DNA of 64,000 bases, from NCBI GenBank assembly GCA_910587665.1, contig CAJUMZ010000006.1, positions 66,989 to 130,988 of the forward strand. The letters are read 5' to 3'. The notes below the pieces were generated by a model. The model worked only from the letters and a program-made list of their open reading frames with translations. It ran no database searches and was not told the origin of the DNA. Position numbers and translations under genes: made by a program. This document shows positions 35,396 through 44,444 of this stretch, in pieces (position 1 is the stretch's first letter; every line of letters begins with the position of its first letter). The stretch comes from an uncultured Muribaculum sp. Lineage in GTDB: Bacteria > Bacteroidota > Bacteroidia > Bacteroidales > Muribaculaceae.

Positions 35396-36388
35396 TTAAT
35401 CCAATTTACAACCCTGCCTGTCGATTGATTTCTTATTTAACCTCTCGTCATAATCAGACATCTTAAACATTATAGGCAACGCCATCCATTGGTCAATTGG
35501 ATTTCCATCCATCTTGCCGGGCGTAAATTTAGGAAATGTTGATACGATCCTCAATGCCTCAGCGTCAAGAAAGGGATCTTTGCTCCTTAATATTTGCACA
35601 GAGTCAATATCTCCGGTTTTATCAACAAGAAACTTCACATAAACCCTACCTTGTATTTCTCTATCGTATGCTTCCTTTGGATATCGGAGATTGTCGTAAA
35701 TATAATCAAGCATTGCGGTTTGCCCACCGGGAAACTGAGGTGACGAGTCATCAGTAGCAAATAACTTATCATTATAATTAAGCACTTCAAAGTCAAGAAC
35801 AATTCCCACTTCCTCAGCCACTTTAAACCTCAAAATCGGAGAATCAAAAACCTCTCTCTTAAACAGGTCGATAATCGAATCATTATCACCTTGAATACAT
35901 ACATCTATCGTACCATCGGGGTTAGAACCGGATGACATATTTCCTTGGGCAATTTTGCTATAATTCCGGGATATCGCCTCGTTCATAAGTTCTCGGGTTT
36001 TTATCTGCTCATTCTTAGAGCATACACCTTCGCCTAAATCAAACTCATCTCCACCAAGCAAATCCGCAAGCATGTGGCGTAGCCTTAATGTATCTCCAAT
36101 AACATTTATAGTCAATCTATTACGGTCATTGACAACACAACCTGAATACCATTCGGGGAAATCCATATCATCCGTCATTCCCACACATGTAGAATCAGCC
36201 CCGAACAGATATGACAGCCCCTCAAAATATGTCCAAGCAGGTTCCTGCACCGCCCCCTCCTCATCACTTTGGCTATCCGAGGAGACCTCCATCTTTTCCT
36301 TAACAGGGACAGACTTGTAGATCTTATTAGAACAGCTCATGGATACCAGAACAATTACTAAAGAGATCATATATGTCGGCTTTCTCAT
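35396..36388 (-). CDS. Lipoprotein with a TonB C-terminal domain
   Basis: A 330-residue predicted lipoprotein (lipobox Cys19 in LVSMSC). About 200 residues of unassigned sequence follow, then a TonB_C domain (about 225-315) with FPGGQTAMLDYIYDNLRYP, GRVYVKFLVDKTGDIDSV and DAEALRIVSTFPKFTPGK. Classical TonB is anchored by a membrane helix; here the anchor is lipid, so energy coupling to ExbBD is doubtful. Such proteins are frequent in Bacteroidetes with unknown roles. It is monocistronic; a -7 box is at 36424-36431. Base composition is a little more AT-rich than its neighbours. Confidence 0.8.
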   Translation of the reverse strand: MRKPTYMISLVIVLVSMSCSNKIYKSVPVKEKMEVSSDSQSDEEGAVQEPAWTYFEGLSYLFGADSTCVGMTDDMDFPEWYSGCVVNDRNRLTINVIGDTLRLRHMLADLLGGDEFDLGEGVCSKNEQIKTRELMNEAISRNYSKIAQGNMSSGSNPDGTIDVCIQGDNDSIIDLFKREVFDSPILRFKVAEEVGIVLDFEVLNYNDKLFATDDSSPQFPGGQTAMLDYIYDNLRYPKEAYDREIQGRVYVKFLVDKTGDIDSVQILRSKDPFLDAEALRIVSTFPKFTPGKMDGNPIDQWMALPIMFKMSDYDERLNKKSIDRQGCKLD

Positions 36389-36423
36389 ATGATATAATAA
36401 ACGTTGAATAATTTGTAATTAAA

Positions 36424-36431
36424 CAAATATA
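36424..36431 (-). promoter_or_regulatory. Candidate -7 element of the TonB-C lipoprotein gene
   Basis: Reverse strand TATATTTG, 36 bp before the ATG; no TTTG at 20-bp spacing. Confidence 0.45.
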
Positions 36432-36557
36432 CGAAATTTTTAGTTCCAATCATCGGCATACGAGAATATAAGATCACATTAGTTTTTTGTACACCGTTAT
36501 TGCAGACTCATTTCAGAGTTATTTAATCAGATTTTCTTTAAACAAGTCGTGAAATAG

Positions 36558-36589
36558 TTTGGATTATAAGTAAATAATCGCTAACTTTG
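36558..36589 (+). promoter_or_regulatory. Promoter of rplS
   Basis: TTTG (36558-36561) and TAACTTTG (36582-36589), spacer 20 bp. The leader is about 72 nt and contains a small hairpin GCAAG/CTTGC (36611-36628), which could have a regulatory role but is weak. Confidence 0.75.
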
Positions 36590-36667
36590 CACCGCTTTTC
36601 GTAATCTCTGGCAAGACAAGCAGCTTGCTATATTGCGTATTATTAACATTTTAATATCTGATTAAAA

Positions 36668-37024
36668 ATGGATTTGATTAAAGTTGCTGAAGAAGCATTT
36701 GCCACCGGCAAGCAGCACCCCGAATTTGGACCCGGCGATACCATCACAGTCGCTTACCGCATCAAAGAGGGTAACAAAGAGCGTATCCAGCAGTACCGTG
36801 GCGTAGTAATCCGCATCTCGGGAGAAGGCACAAAGAAGCGTTTCACCGTACGCAAGATGAGCGACAATATCGGTGTTGAGCGTATCTTCCCTATCGAGTC
36901 ACCGTTTATCGACTCAATCACTGTCAACAAATATGGTAAAGTACGCCGCGCAAAGCTTTACTATCTCCGCAACCTTACCGGCAAGAAAGCCCGTATCAAA
37001 GAGCGCCGCGTAGTAAACAAATAA
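36668..37024 (+). CDS. rplS: 50S ribosomal protein L19
   Basis: A 118-residue ribosomal protein at the 30S-50S interface. The family pattern is complete: [53 protein letters not shown] and the C-terminal [20 protein letters not shown]. It is a single-gene unit with a consensus promoter and a strong terminator. In many bacteria rplS follows rimM and trmD; here rimM is 4 kb away, so that operon is broken up. Confidence 0.97.
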   Translation: MDLIKVAEEAFATGKQHPEFGPGDTITVAYRIKEGNKERIQQYRGVVIRISGEGTKKRFTVRKMSDNIGVERIFPIESPFIDSITVNKYGKVRRAKLYYLRNLTGKKARIKERRVVNK

Positions 37025-37052
37025 TCGGCGACTACATCCGACAACCGAATCA

Positions 37053-37089
37053 GGGCGACAATGCAGCTTGCATTGCCGCCCGCTTTTTT
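37053..37089 (+). terminator. Terminator after rplS
   Basis: GGGCGACAATGCA (37053-37065) pairs with TGCATTGCCGCCC (37069-37081), one A/C mismatch, followed by GC and six Ts (37084-37089). Confidence 0.88.
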
Positions 37090-37122
37090 ATACATCGCAA
37101 AAAGAATTTACAAAATGAACAT

Positions 37123-37483
37123 TTGTCCGAAGGACATATCCCTCAATAGCCGGGGGCGGAGCGTAGCGACTCCCCCGGGAAGGTTGATCTAAGGGTCGGT
37201 TTCTGAAAGAAACGTCATAAAGCGCTATTTCAGAAAATATGCATCATCACCTGAAATCCCATTCTCCATCAGCCATAACCGGAGTTCATCTATGTAACTC
37301 ATGGATAATACATATGTTGCGACTCAAGTTAATAAAAGTTTTGAATATAAGCAATTATATAAAATTTATTTGTGAGAGGAAGGATTCTGACGTTTCTTTC
37401 AGAAATGATCGTGAATCATTCTTTTTCCGGAGGAGTCGCTACGCTCCGCCTCCGGCTATTTGAGGGAAGAGTCCTTCAGACTC
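37123..37483. repeat. BIME/REP-like inverted-repeat element, about 360 bp
   Basis: Two ~95-bp arms in inverted orientation (37123-37217 and 37388-37483) enclose 170 bp of AT-rich sequence. Each arm has an outer small hairpin (TGTCCGAAGGACA at 37124-37136; GAGTCCTTCAGACTC at 37469-37483), the string CCCTCA(A)ATAGCC, a strong hairpin (37150-37178; 37427-37455), and an inner 18-bp box TTTCTGAAAGAAACGTCA (37200-37217) that is perfectly inverted at 37388-37405. Where the strong hairpins differ, both strands of the stem change together (CCGGGGG/CCCCCGG versus CCGGAGG/CCTCCGG). No gene is present inside; a 74-codon frame at 37239-37463 runs through the right hairpin and is not credible. Confidence 0.8.
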
Positions 37484-37540
37484 GCTTATCCCAGCCAAGG
37501 ATATATGACGCAACATGCTATTAGGATTTATTTACTGAAA

Positions 37541-37578
37541 CAAAAAACCGGGGCTGCCAGCGAGGCAGTCCCGGTTTT
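37541..37578 (-). terminator. Terminator after glgP
   Basis: AAAACCGGGGCTGCC (37544-37558) pairs with GGCAGTCCCGGTTTT (37564-37578) with one G-U pair. On the reverse strand it is followed by a T run (TTTTTTG), 23 bp past the glgP stop. Confidence 0.88.
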
Positions 37579-37600
37579 GCTATTTAAATTGTCTATATTA

Positions 37601-40159
37601 TTAGAGCCAACGCACGTAAGCGAAGTCCTGACGATGAGGAAGAGCGTCATTCCAGGGATATGCACGGAAAGCATAGCGGAACACACCTGATTCACGCATC
37701 TTCGACTTCAACTCGTAAGTGACATTGTCGCCATCCTGACCGATAGCCTTGAACGGCTCGGTACGCACGAGTTTCTCTTCACCATTGACTACCTTGTAGA
37801 CAACGAGCTCTACATGCAGATCACGACCGATACCGTTGGTATTTACCTTTATCACGGTAGAGAAAGGTTGACCGGTCTTGCTGTTGCTTTGGTCTACCGA
37901 CTCGACGATGGACTCAACCTTGACGCCATCCCATTTCTCAGCCACCTTTTCTTTCCACTCAACAATCTCCTTGGCAAGAGAATAATTGTGAGCGGTAAGC
38001 TTCTTGGTGCGTGCAGCCTCCTTGTCATAGAAACGATCGATATAATCGTCGATCATACGTTTCATAGTGAAGTTGGGAGCAATCTTGGCAACAGAGTTCT
38101 TTATGTACTGAATCCATTCGGGTGAATAGCCCTTTGAATTCTTGGCGAAATACAACGGAACGATTTCATTCTCAAGCATCGAGTAAATGGTAGCAGCATC
38201 AAGCTGATCCTGCTGAGACTGATCAGTGAACGTACGCTTGTCGGTGAGCGCCCAACCGGCTTTCTCACAGAAGCGATAGCCCTCATACCACCAACCGTCA
38301 AGCACTGAGAAGTTGAGCACACCGTTCATTTCGGCCTTCTCACCCGATGTACCGGAAGCCTCGAGGGGTCGTGTAGGAGTATTCAACCAGATATCAACAC
38401 CCGACACGAGACGCTTGGCCACGATCATATCGTAGTTTTCAAGGAAGATAATCTTACCGAGGAACTGCGGCATGCGTGAGATCTCCATAATGCGCTTGAT
38501 AAGACCCTGGCCTGCACCGTCGGCGGGGTGGGCCTTACCGGAGAATATAAACTGGACAGGGAACTGAGGATTGTTGACAATAGCCGAAAGACGGTCAAGG
38601 TCAGAGAAGAGAAGATGAGCACGCTTGTAAGTGGCGAAACGACGGGCGAAACCGATTATAAGCGCGTTGGGATTGATCTTGTCGACAATCGACATGATGC
38701 GAGAAGGATCACCCTGGTTCTTAAGCCACTTCTCACGGAAGTCGCGACGCACGAAATTGATGAACTTGTTTTTCATCGTCATGCGAAGATTCCAGATATC
38801 CTCGTCGGCAACATCATATATCTTGGCCCAGTAATTTGTGTCGCTCTGATGGTTGAAAAACTCCTTGCCGAAAGTCTTCTCATAAAGCTCCTTCCACTCT
38901 GAGGCAGCCCAGGTAGGCATGTGTACGCCGTTGGTCACATATCCGACATGCGACTCTTCCCAGCTGTAACCTTTCCAGATACCTGCAAACATCTTCTTTG
39001 ACACCTCACCGTGAAGCCAGCTTACGCCGTTAGCCTCCTGACAGGTGTTAAGCGCAAACACGCTCATAGAGAAACGCTCGTTGGTGTCGGGATTCTCGCG
39101 ACCCATATTCATGAGATCGCTCCAAGAGATACCGAGCTTTGCCGGGAACTCACCCATATACTTGCCGAAGAGACCCTCGTCAAAATAGTCATGACCTGCG
39201 GGAACCGGAGTGTGTACGGTATAAAGGCTTGATGCGCGCACTACCTCAAGGGCAGTGTTGAAATCAAGGTTGTCATCCTGCACGTAATCAACAAGACGCT
39301 GAAGGTTGAGAAGAGCGGCGTGGCCCTCGTTGCAGTGATAAAGCTCGCTCTTTATACCAAGCTTCTTAAGCATGAGTATACCACCGATACCGAGCATGTA
39401 CTCCTGCTTGATACGGTTTTCCCAGTCACCACCATAAAGCTGATGGGTTATCTGACGGTCAAACTCGCTGTTCATGTCAAAGTCGGTGTCCATAAGATAA
39501 AGCTTCATACGGCCGACGTTGACACGCCATATGTGAGAATAGACAATTCTGCCGGGGAACGGCACTTCAAGTATTACCGGGCGACCTTCATCGTCAACCA
39601 CCTGGTCGATGGGGAGTTCGTTGAAGTTCTGAGGCTCATAGTTGGCGATCTGCTGACCGTCGACAGAAAGAGTCTGTGTAAAGTAACCGTAACGGTAGAG
39701 GAAACCGACGGCTGTCATGTCCACGCAGCTGTCAGAAGCTTCCTTGATATAGTCACCGGCAAGTACACCAAGACCGCCGGAATAAATCTTAAGGGCATTG
39801 CAAAGACCATACTCCATAGAGAAGTAAGACACAGAGGGGATGTCCTTACGCATGGGCACCTTCATGTAAGCCTTGAAATCGGCATAAACAGCCTCGATAC
39901 GTGCCATAAGGTCTTCGTCATTGATGATCTCCTGAAGACGGTCAAAGTCGAGACGCTGGAGAAGCATCACAGGGTTCTCGCCCACCGCACGCCAAAGGTC
40001 GGGGTTGAGATCGCGGAATAGAGATTTACCCTCGCTGTTCCATACCCACCAAAGGTTGCGGGACATTACTTCGAGGGACTTGAGCTTGGATGGCAAGTCA
40101 GATTTTACCATAATGTCACGCCATGCGGGAACATTAGTGTTGCTCACTTGTAATTTCAT
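37601..40159 (-). CDS. glgP: Alpha-glucan (glycogen) phosphorylase, GT35
   Basis: An 852-residue cytosolic enzyme releasing glucose 1-phosphate from glycogen or maltodextrin. It is the short Thermotoga-like form with an N-terminal DUF3417 domain (about 1-120, [14 protein letters not shown]). Visible motifs are [33 protein letters not shown] and the PLP site [16 protein letters not shown] with its Lys. Glucose 1-phosphate would go to the phosphohexomutase at 9854-11605. It lies 35 bp after the glycogen synthase gene, so synthesis and breakdown are co-transcribed. A terminator follows at 37541-37578. Confidence 0.95.
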   Translation of the reverse strand: MKLQVSNTNVPAWRDIMVKSDLPSKLKSLEVMSRNLWWVWNSEGKSLFRDLNPDLWRAVGENPVMLLQRLDFDRLQEIINDEDLMARIEAVYADFKAYMKVPMRKDIPSVSYFSMEYGLCNALKIYSGGLGVLAGDYIKEASDSCVDMTAVGFLYRYGYFTQTLSVDGQQIANYEPQNFNELPIDQVVDDEGRPVILEVPFPGRIVYSHIWRVNVGRMKLYLMDTDFDMNSEFDRQITHQLYGGDWENRIKQEYMLGIGGILMLKKLGIKSELYHCNEGHAALLNLQRLVDYVQDDNLDFNTALEVVRASSLYTVHTPVPAGHDYFDEGLFGKYMGEFPAKLGISWSDLMNMGRENPDTNERFSMSVFALNTCQEANGVSWLHGEVSKKMFAGIWKGYSWEESHVGYVTNGVHMPTWAASEWKELYEKTFGKEFFNHQSDTNYWAKIYDVADEDIWNLRMTMKNKFINFVRRDFREKWLKNQGDPSRIMSIVDKINPNALIIGFARRFATYKRAHLLFSDLDRLSAIVNNPQFPVQFIFSGKAHPADGAGQGLIKRIMEISRMPQFLGKIIFLENYDMIVAKRLVSGVDIWLNTPTRPLEASGTSGEKAEMNGVLNFSVLDGWWYEGYRFCEKAGWALTDKRTFTDQSQQDQLDAATIYSMLENEIVPLYFAKNSKGYSPEWIQYIKNSVAKIAPNFTMKRMIDDYIDRFYDKEAARTKKLTAHNYSLAKEIVEWKEKVAEKWDGVKVESIVESVDQSNSKTGQPFSTVIKVNTNGIGRDLHVELVVYKVVNGEEKLVRTEPFKAIGQDGDNVTYELKSKMRESGVFRYAFRAYPWNDALPHRQDFAYVRWL

Positions 40160-40194
40160 ACGCTAAAATAAAAATTATTAATCTTTCTTGATTA

Positions 40195-41847
40195 TTATTG
40201 TTTAACACGTGCATCGGCGGCATTAAGCGCAACGGCGAATGCCTCCACATAGTATTCAATAAAATAGCTCCATGCGGCAAGCGATGCCATATGCATGGCA
40301 CGCGAACGTATCAATGCCATGCCGGCAGGGTCGACACCCACGAGAAACTCGAGAGACTTAGCTATGCGGTCAGCCACCTCATTGTAATTGAAGTCGCCGC
40401 GCGCTATCACATTGACACCCGACTCGCTGAAAGTATTGTCTTCAGTGGCGAGCACCCATTGACCGAACCCCGAAAGTGTCGTAGTTATTGTGGGGACTCC
40501 GAAAGCGATGCTTTCAAGCGGAGTATAGCCCCACGGCTCGTAATAGGAAGGGAATACGGTGGCATCCATTCCGATAAGCAGGTCATAATATGTCTTGTTG
40601 AAAATACCGTCATTTCCGTTGAGATAACACGGCACATAGATCACCTTTACGTTATCAGCCTTACAATTTGAGAAGCCGATACCGTGTATGCGGCAATTTA
40701 TGGGATCCTCATCAGGATTGTTAAGGGAATGTGTCAGCACGGGATTTTGCAGTGCGGCCTTGCGCTTTAATCCAAGAGCCTTTTTAAGGTCGGCACGCGG
40801 CTCTTTAACCCACGCCGGGACCATGACAAACGCAAGCACCGTATGGGCGAGCTCCAGTTCACGCAGCCGCGCGAGCGAATCAAGATACAGGTCAATACCC
40901 TTATTCCTGTATTCACATCGTCCCGAAGTCGCCACAATGAAAGTGTCATCGGGCAATTTGTAACCGAGGAGAGATGAAGCCACATTCAGAAGCACACCGC
41001 GTGCTTCTTTACGAGCTTCTATGAATTTACCCTTTGCGGGCACAAAATTCTGTTCAAAACCATTAGGCGTAACCAACGGGCGGCGCTCGAGCAGCTGCTC
41101 ACACTCCATAGCAGTGATATCGCTCACGGTCGTGAAGCAATCGGCATTATGCGCGGCGGCTTTCTCAAGCGAGTGCTTCGACTCCATGTTAAGCTCACGA
41201 GCCATCTGATCGCCGTTGTAGCCGCGCAGATAATCGTAAAGCGGCTTGCCGTTGCCACAGATGCTACGACCGATACAGGTAGCATGAGTGGTGAAAATCG
41301 TAGCGACAGAGGGCAGACGGTCCTTTACATACAGAAGCCCCATGCCGGTAGTCCACTCATCAAAATGGGCTACGACATTTTTATTACGGATACCGGTATA
41401 GTCACAGATACTCTCGATCACAATGCCCGCGGCATGAGCGAAAGCACATCCTTCATCATAGTCACCATAGGCATGAAGGGAATCCACCTTATAAAGGTCC
41501 CACATCCTTCCGTAAAAATCATCTTTTACAGCATACATGCCGTCAAACTTCACAAGCACGACAATAGGTCGACCGGGAATATCCCAGCGACCAACGCGCA
41601 CGGAAACTCCTTCGGGAAGGTTGGCCTTAGCCTTCCATCTTTTCAGAATAGTATTTGACGGGATGAAATATGGTGAAGGGTTATCATCCGACCATACATC
41701 GGGACCAATAAAAATGACTTTATCCTTGTATAGCTTCTGGAGCGTCTTGGCTTTTGTCGATAACACCGTGTATATACCACCTATCTTGTTACATACCTCC
41801 CAGCTTGTTTCGAAAAGCAAGTCGACATTTACAGGCGCTTTATCCAT
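40195..41847 (-). CDS. Glycogen synthase, GT3 (eukaryote-like) type
   Basis: A 550-residue glycosyltransferase that lengthens alpha-1,4-glucan. The N-terminal pattern LLFETSWEVCNKIGGIYTVLSTKA with VIFIGPDVW is that of GT3 glycogen synthases (yeast/animal type), not bacterial GlgA (GT5). The Rossmann-like C-terminal part has VATSGRCEYRNKGIDLYLDS and the acceptor loop FPSYYEPWGYTPLES. GT3 enzymes generally use UDP-glucose, so a GlgC step may not be needed. A TTG at 41859 opens the frame earlier, but ATG 41847 (MDKAPVNVDLL) is preferred. glgP follows by 35 bp. Confidence 0.9.
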   Translation of the reverse strand: MDKAPVNVDLLFETSWEVCNKIGGIYTVLSTKAKTLQKLYKDKVIFIGPDVWSDDNPSPYFIPSNTILKRWKAKANLPEGVSVRVGRWDIPGRPIVVLVKFDGMYAVKDDFYGRMWDLYKVDSLHAYGDYDEGCAFAHAAGIVIESICDYTGIRNKNVVAHFDEWTTGMGLLYVKDRLPSVATIFTTHATCIGRSICGNGKPLYDYLRGYNGDQMARELNMESKHSLEKAAAHNADCFTTVSDITAMECEQLLERRPLVTPNGFEQNFVPAKGKFIEARKEARGVLLNVASSLLGYKLPDDTFIVATSGRCEYRNKGIDLYLDSLARLRELELAHTVLAFVMVPAWVKEPRADLKKALGLKRKAALQNPVLTHSLNNPDEDPINCRIHGIGFSNCKADNVKVIYVPCYLNGNDGIFNKTYYDLLIGMDATVFPSYYEPWGYTPLESIAFGVPTITTTLSGFGQWVLATEDNTFSESGVNVIARGDFNYNEVADRIAKSLEFLVGVDPAGMALIRSRAMHMASLAAWSYFIEYYVEAFAVALNAADARVKQ

Positions 41848-41874
41848 ATTGTAAATCAATTTATTTTACGGGCG

Positions 41875-41882
41875 CAAAGATA
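41875..41882 (-). promoter_or_regulatory. Candidate -7 element of the glycogen operon
   Basis: Reverse strand TATCTTTG, 27 bp before ATG 41847. The -33 position (41903-41906) reads GTTC, a poor match. Confidence 0.5.
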
Positions 41883-42055
41883 GTAATTTTTTTTCACATA
41901 GAACTCATTTTTACGATTTAATAATCGCTTACCATATGGACATAGAGTAATTTAGAGTTAAAATCGATTATTGTCAACACGATTTATAGATCTGATACGC
42001 GACATTTCTCCGCGACAAAAGGCAAACAGCGCCTGATTTTACAAGAACTTAACAG

Positions 42056-42074
42056 TCTATAAAATTGTTATAGA
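42056..42074. promoter_or_regulatory. Palindrome upstream of small lipoprotein gene
   Basis: TCTATAA (42056-42062) and TTATAGA (42068-42074) form a perfect 7-bp inverted repeat with a 5-bp centre, 27 bp before ATG 42101. It could be an operator or a leader hairpin. The rest of the gap 41883-42055 holds nothing I can identify. Confidence 0.4.
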
Positions 42075-42100
42075 ATCATATAATATCAAAATCACCTGCC

Positions 42101-42538
42101 ATGTTATACAAAAAAGAATTATTGGGTATCATAGGCCTGATGCTGCTGATTGCATGCAGCAACAGCCTTTGGGATGATCTTCCGGAACCTATCGCGACCT
42201 TTATTTCGACCTACTATCCCTTGTCAGGTATAAGTGAATACAACGAACACAACGGCAATTATTACGTCACGATAAAAAACGGAGCGACACTTACATTTGA
42301 CTCAAATTATAACTGGCTGGAAGTAAATGGCAATGGAGTCGTACTGCCGGAGCTCTTCATACAAGACGCCCTCGAGCCTAAACTCATACAGTACCTAATG
42401 GAACTTGAACTTACCAACGAAGTGTATGCTGCAAAAAATGACCCGCGAGAAATAATACTCGACATGCTTGACTACAAGATACGCTATATCAAGGAATCAG
42501 GTGAGATAAGTCAGATAGGAGGCACACCTAAGGGTTAG
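42101..42538 (+). CDS. Small lipoprotein with a PepSY-like domain
   Basis: A 145-residue predicted lipoprotein (lipobox Cys19 in LMLLIAC). The repeated pattern of an exposed strand pair with ISTYYPLSGISEYNEHNGNYY and LTFDSNYNWLEVNGNG.VLP resembles the PepSY-like (PF11396-type) domains of Bacteroidetes periplasmic proteins; members often have two such halves. Function is unknown; related domains act as inhibitors or binding modules. Its last 11 bp overlap the convergent gene at 42528-43502. Confidence 0.7.
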   Translation: MLYKKELLGIIGLMLLIACSNSLWDDLPEPIATFISTYYPLSGISEYNEHNGNYYVTIKNGATLTFDSNYNWLEVNGNGVVLPELFIQDALEPKLIQYLMELELTNEVYAAKNDPREIILDMLDYKIRYIKESGEISQIGGTPKG

Positions 42539-43502
42539 GCTCCGTCATACGGAAAAAACGCAGCCTGCTCCTGTATATCGGAAACTCAAACGACAGTATC
42601 CCCTCCTCTGACAATGTGGCATGCAGCTCTTCATCCATCCGCTCCATCATGCTGTCATGCCACACAAGATTATAATTGCGTTGAAACGGAGTGGGTGAAA
42701 GCGCCCCTTTCAACATAAGAGGCTTCCATTCCGATTCATTGACCCTTGCACCGCCATAATAAAGGATGTCATATCCATTGCCGTTGCCTAATATTATCAC
42801 CTTATACTGACCGCCAAGACGCGCGCGTGAATCATCGGTCTCACGGTCGAGATAACACCATATGCCCTCCATGGGGTCAACCGATAGCTCAAGGCGCTTC
42901 ATCACCACTTCCATTTCATAGTCGGTGGTAAGATTCTTAACTTTATCCTCACCACATTCCAACACCACAGAGGCAATGTCAACAGCCGACGACGAGACTA
43001 TACGGCATTCACGCGATTCAGGCAAAGACACGCCAAGTTCCATCACCTTATGAAGCTCTTTGGAGCCGGCAAATACACGCATGACACCGTTGCCCCACTC
43101 CAAAAGCAGAGAATTGAACCCCTTAGCCATGTTTATCCCTGACGTCATAACCTCTTCGGAGTACACTCTGAAATCACCGTCTGTCATGGAACCATACTCT
43201 ACAGCCATTACCCGACGGTCATCAATCGCTCCGAAATCAGTATTGAAAGGTCGCAATACCACATAATCATAATCAGATGACGACCGGTAATTCCACGCAA
43301 TCCCCCACCATGAACGCCCCCTACCCGACTCCTCCTTTACCGACTGCAATGCGCAACGCACCTCTATAGCCACTGTAGCCGGATTCTCGTCAAGAAACAA
43401 CACGGAATCTACCGTCATGTCATTGCCGGTAAAATAATACCGCTTCTGTGCCGACAAAGTTATTGAGAGCAGCAAAACAGTTGAGAGGAGAATGATTTTC
43501 AT
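42528..43502 (-). CDS. Secreted protein of unknown function
   Basis: A 324-residue exported protein (signal MKIILLSTVLLLSITLSAQ). The N-terminal half (about 20-185) is beta-rich with GRGRSWWGIAWNYRSSSDYD and may be a lectin-like jelly roll. The C-terminal half (about 205-320) has IWCYLDRETDDSRARLGGQY, VIILGNGNGYDILYYGGA and LVWHDSMMERMDEELHATL, which looks like a calycin-type beta barrel. I recognise no named family. It is the last gene of a six-gene reverse cluster, 24 bp after miaA. The 3' end overlaps the convergent lipoprotein gene by 11 bp. Confidence 0.75.
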   Translation of the reverse strand: MKIILLSTVLLLSITLSAQKRYYFTGNDMTVDSVLFLDENPATVAIEVRCALQSVKEESGRGRSWWGIAWNYRSSSDYDYVVLRPFNTDFGAIDDRRVMAVEYGSMTDGDFRVYSEEVMTSGINMAKGFNSLLLEWGNGVMRVFAGSKELHKVMELGVSLPESRECRIVSSSAVDIASVVLECGEDKVKNLTTDYEMEVVMKRLELSVDPMEGIWCYLDRETDDSRARLGGQYKVIILGNGNGYDILYYGGARVNESEWKPLMLKGALSPTPFQRNYNLVWHDSMMERMDEELHATLSEEGILSFEFPIYRSRLRFFRMTEPNP

Positions 43503-43526
43503 ATGTGTAAGGTATTGAAATAAATC

Positions 43527-44444
43527 CTATAATAGGGAACTTACATGCTCGACAAATTCTTCACGCCCCATGTCCCACGGGAGCCAATTGATCTTAAATC
43601 CGCGCCGCTCCATGCCACGAAACCATGTCATCTGACGTTTCGCAAACTGATGTATCGCCGTCTCAAGCCCTGTCATCATCTCATCGCGCGTCAGGTCGCC
43701 AATAAGGTAACTTGTCACATATTTATATTCCAGCCCGTAATATATAAGATCTTCAGCCGATATGCCTGAATCAAGAAGCGATTTTACCTCATCAATCATC
43801 CCTTCCTCCATTCGCGAGGAAAGGCGTGCCGTAATACGCCGGCGGCGGTTCTCTCGGCCTATGTCAACACCCACGATCGTGACATTTTCCATAGGTCTTG
43901 GCGTAGCCTGCACAGCCGCCTCGGGGTGTTGCTGATAATAGCACTGGATCTCTATGGCGCGTATCGCGCGCTTGCAACTGTCAACATCCGTAGTATTATG
44001 AAGCGACTTCATGGACGCAAGTATTGCGGTAAGCTCTTCAAGCGACTTTCCTGCCAAAGAGTCCCTCAGTTCACGGTTTTCCGGTACTTCCGGCAACCGC
44101 AACCCGTTGATCGCCGATTCAATGTAAAGCCCTGTACCGCCACATAACACCGGCAGTTTTTCCCTTCCGGTTATCTCCTCATAAGCAGCATCGAAGTCAC
44201 GCAAATATTCGTATAGGTTATACTTGTATCCCGCCGGGCATATGTCGATAAGATGGTATGGCACTCCGTCATATTCGTCAAGATCCTTTCCGGTGCCGAT
44301 ATCCATGCCACGGTATACTTGCCGGGAGTCACCGCTTATAATCTCACCGTCAAGCACTTTAGCCACATCGACAGCACGCGATGTCTTACCCGATGCCGTA
44401 GGACCGGTAATGACAAGAAGCTTTTTATTCGTAGCCCCTGACAT
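43527..44444 (-). CDS. miaA: tRNA dimethylallyltransferase
   Basis: A 305-residue enzyme that puts an isopentenyl group on A37 of tRNAs reading UNN codons. The P-loop ITGPTASGKT (12-21), SGDSRQVYRGMDIGTGKD, HLIDICP and the C-terminal YGLEYKYVTSYL and RQMTWFRG motifs are all present. The frame is open up to 44546 but ATG 44444 (MSGATNKKLL) matches the family start; it overlaps the 3' end of the membrane-protein gene by 20 bp, so translation is probably coupled. Confidence 0.93.
   Translation of the reverse strand: MSGATNKKLLVITGPTASGKTSRAVDVAKVLDGEIISGDSRQVYRGMDIGTGKDLDEYDGVPYHLIDICPAGYKYNLYEYLRDFDAAYEEITGREKLPVLCGGTGLYIESAINGLRLPEVPENRELRDSLAGKSLEELTAILASMKSLHNTTDVDSCKRAIRAIEIQCYYQQHPEAAVQATPRPMENVTIVGVDIGRENRRRRITARLSSRMEEGMIDEVKSLLDSGISAEDLIYYGLEYKYVTSYLIGDLTRDEMMTGLETAIHQFAKRQMTWFRGMERRGFKINWLPWDMGREEFVEHVSSLL

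Noticed and set aside
36611..36628. Hairpin in the rplS leader as an autoregulatory L19 leader RNA
   Set aside because: Only 5 bp with an 8-nt loop; too weak to call without covariation evidence.
37239..37463. 74-codon frame inside the inverted-repeat element
   Set aside because: It reads through one hairpin arm, and the end of its translation is produced by the structured repeat; no promoter or conserved motif.
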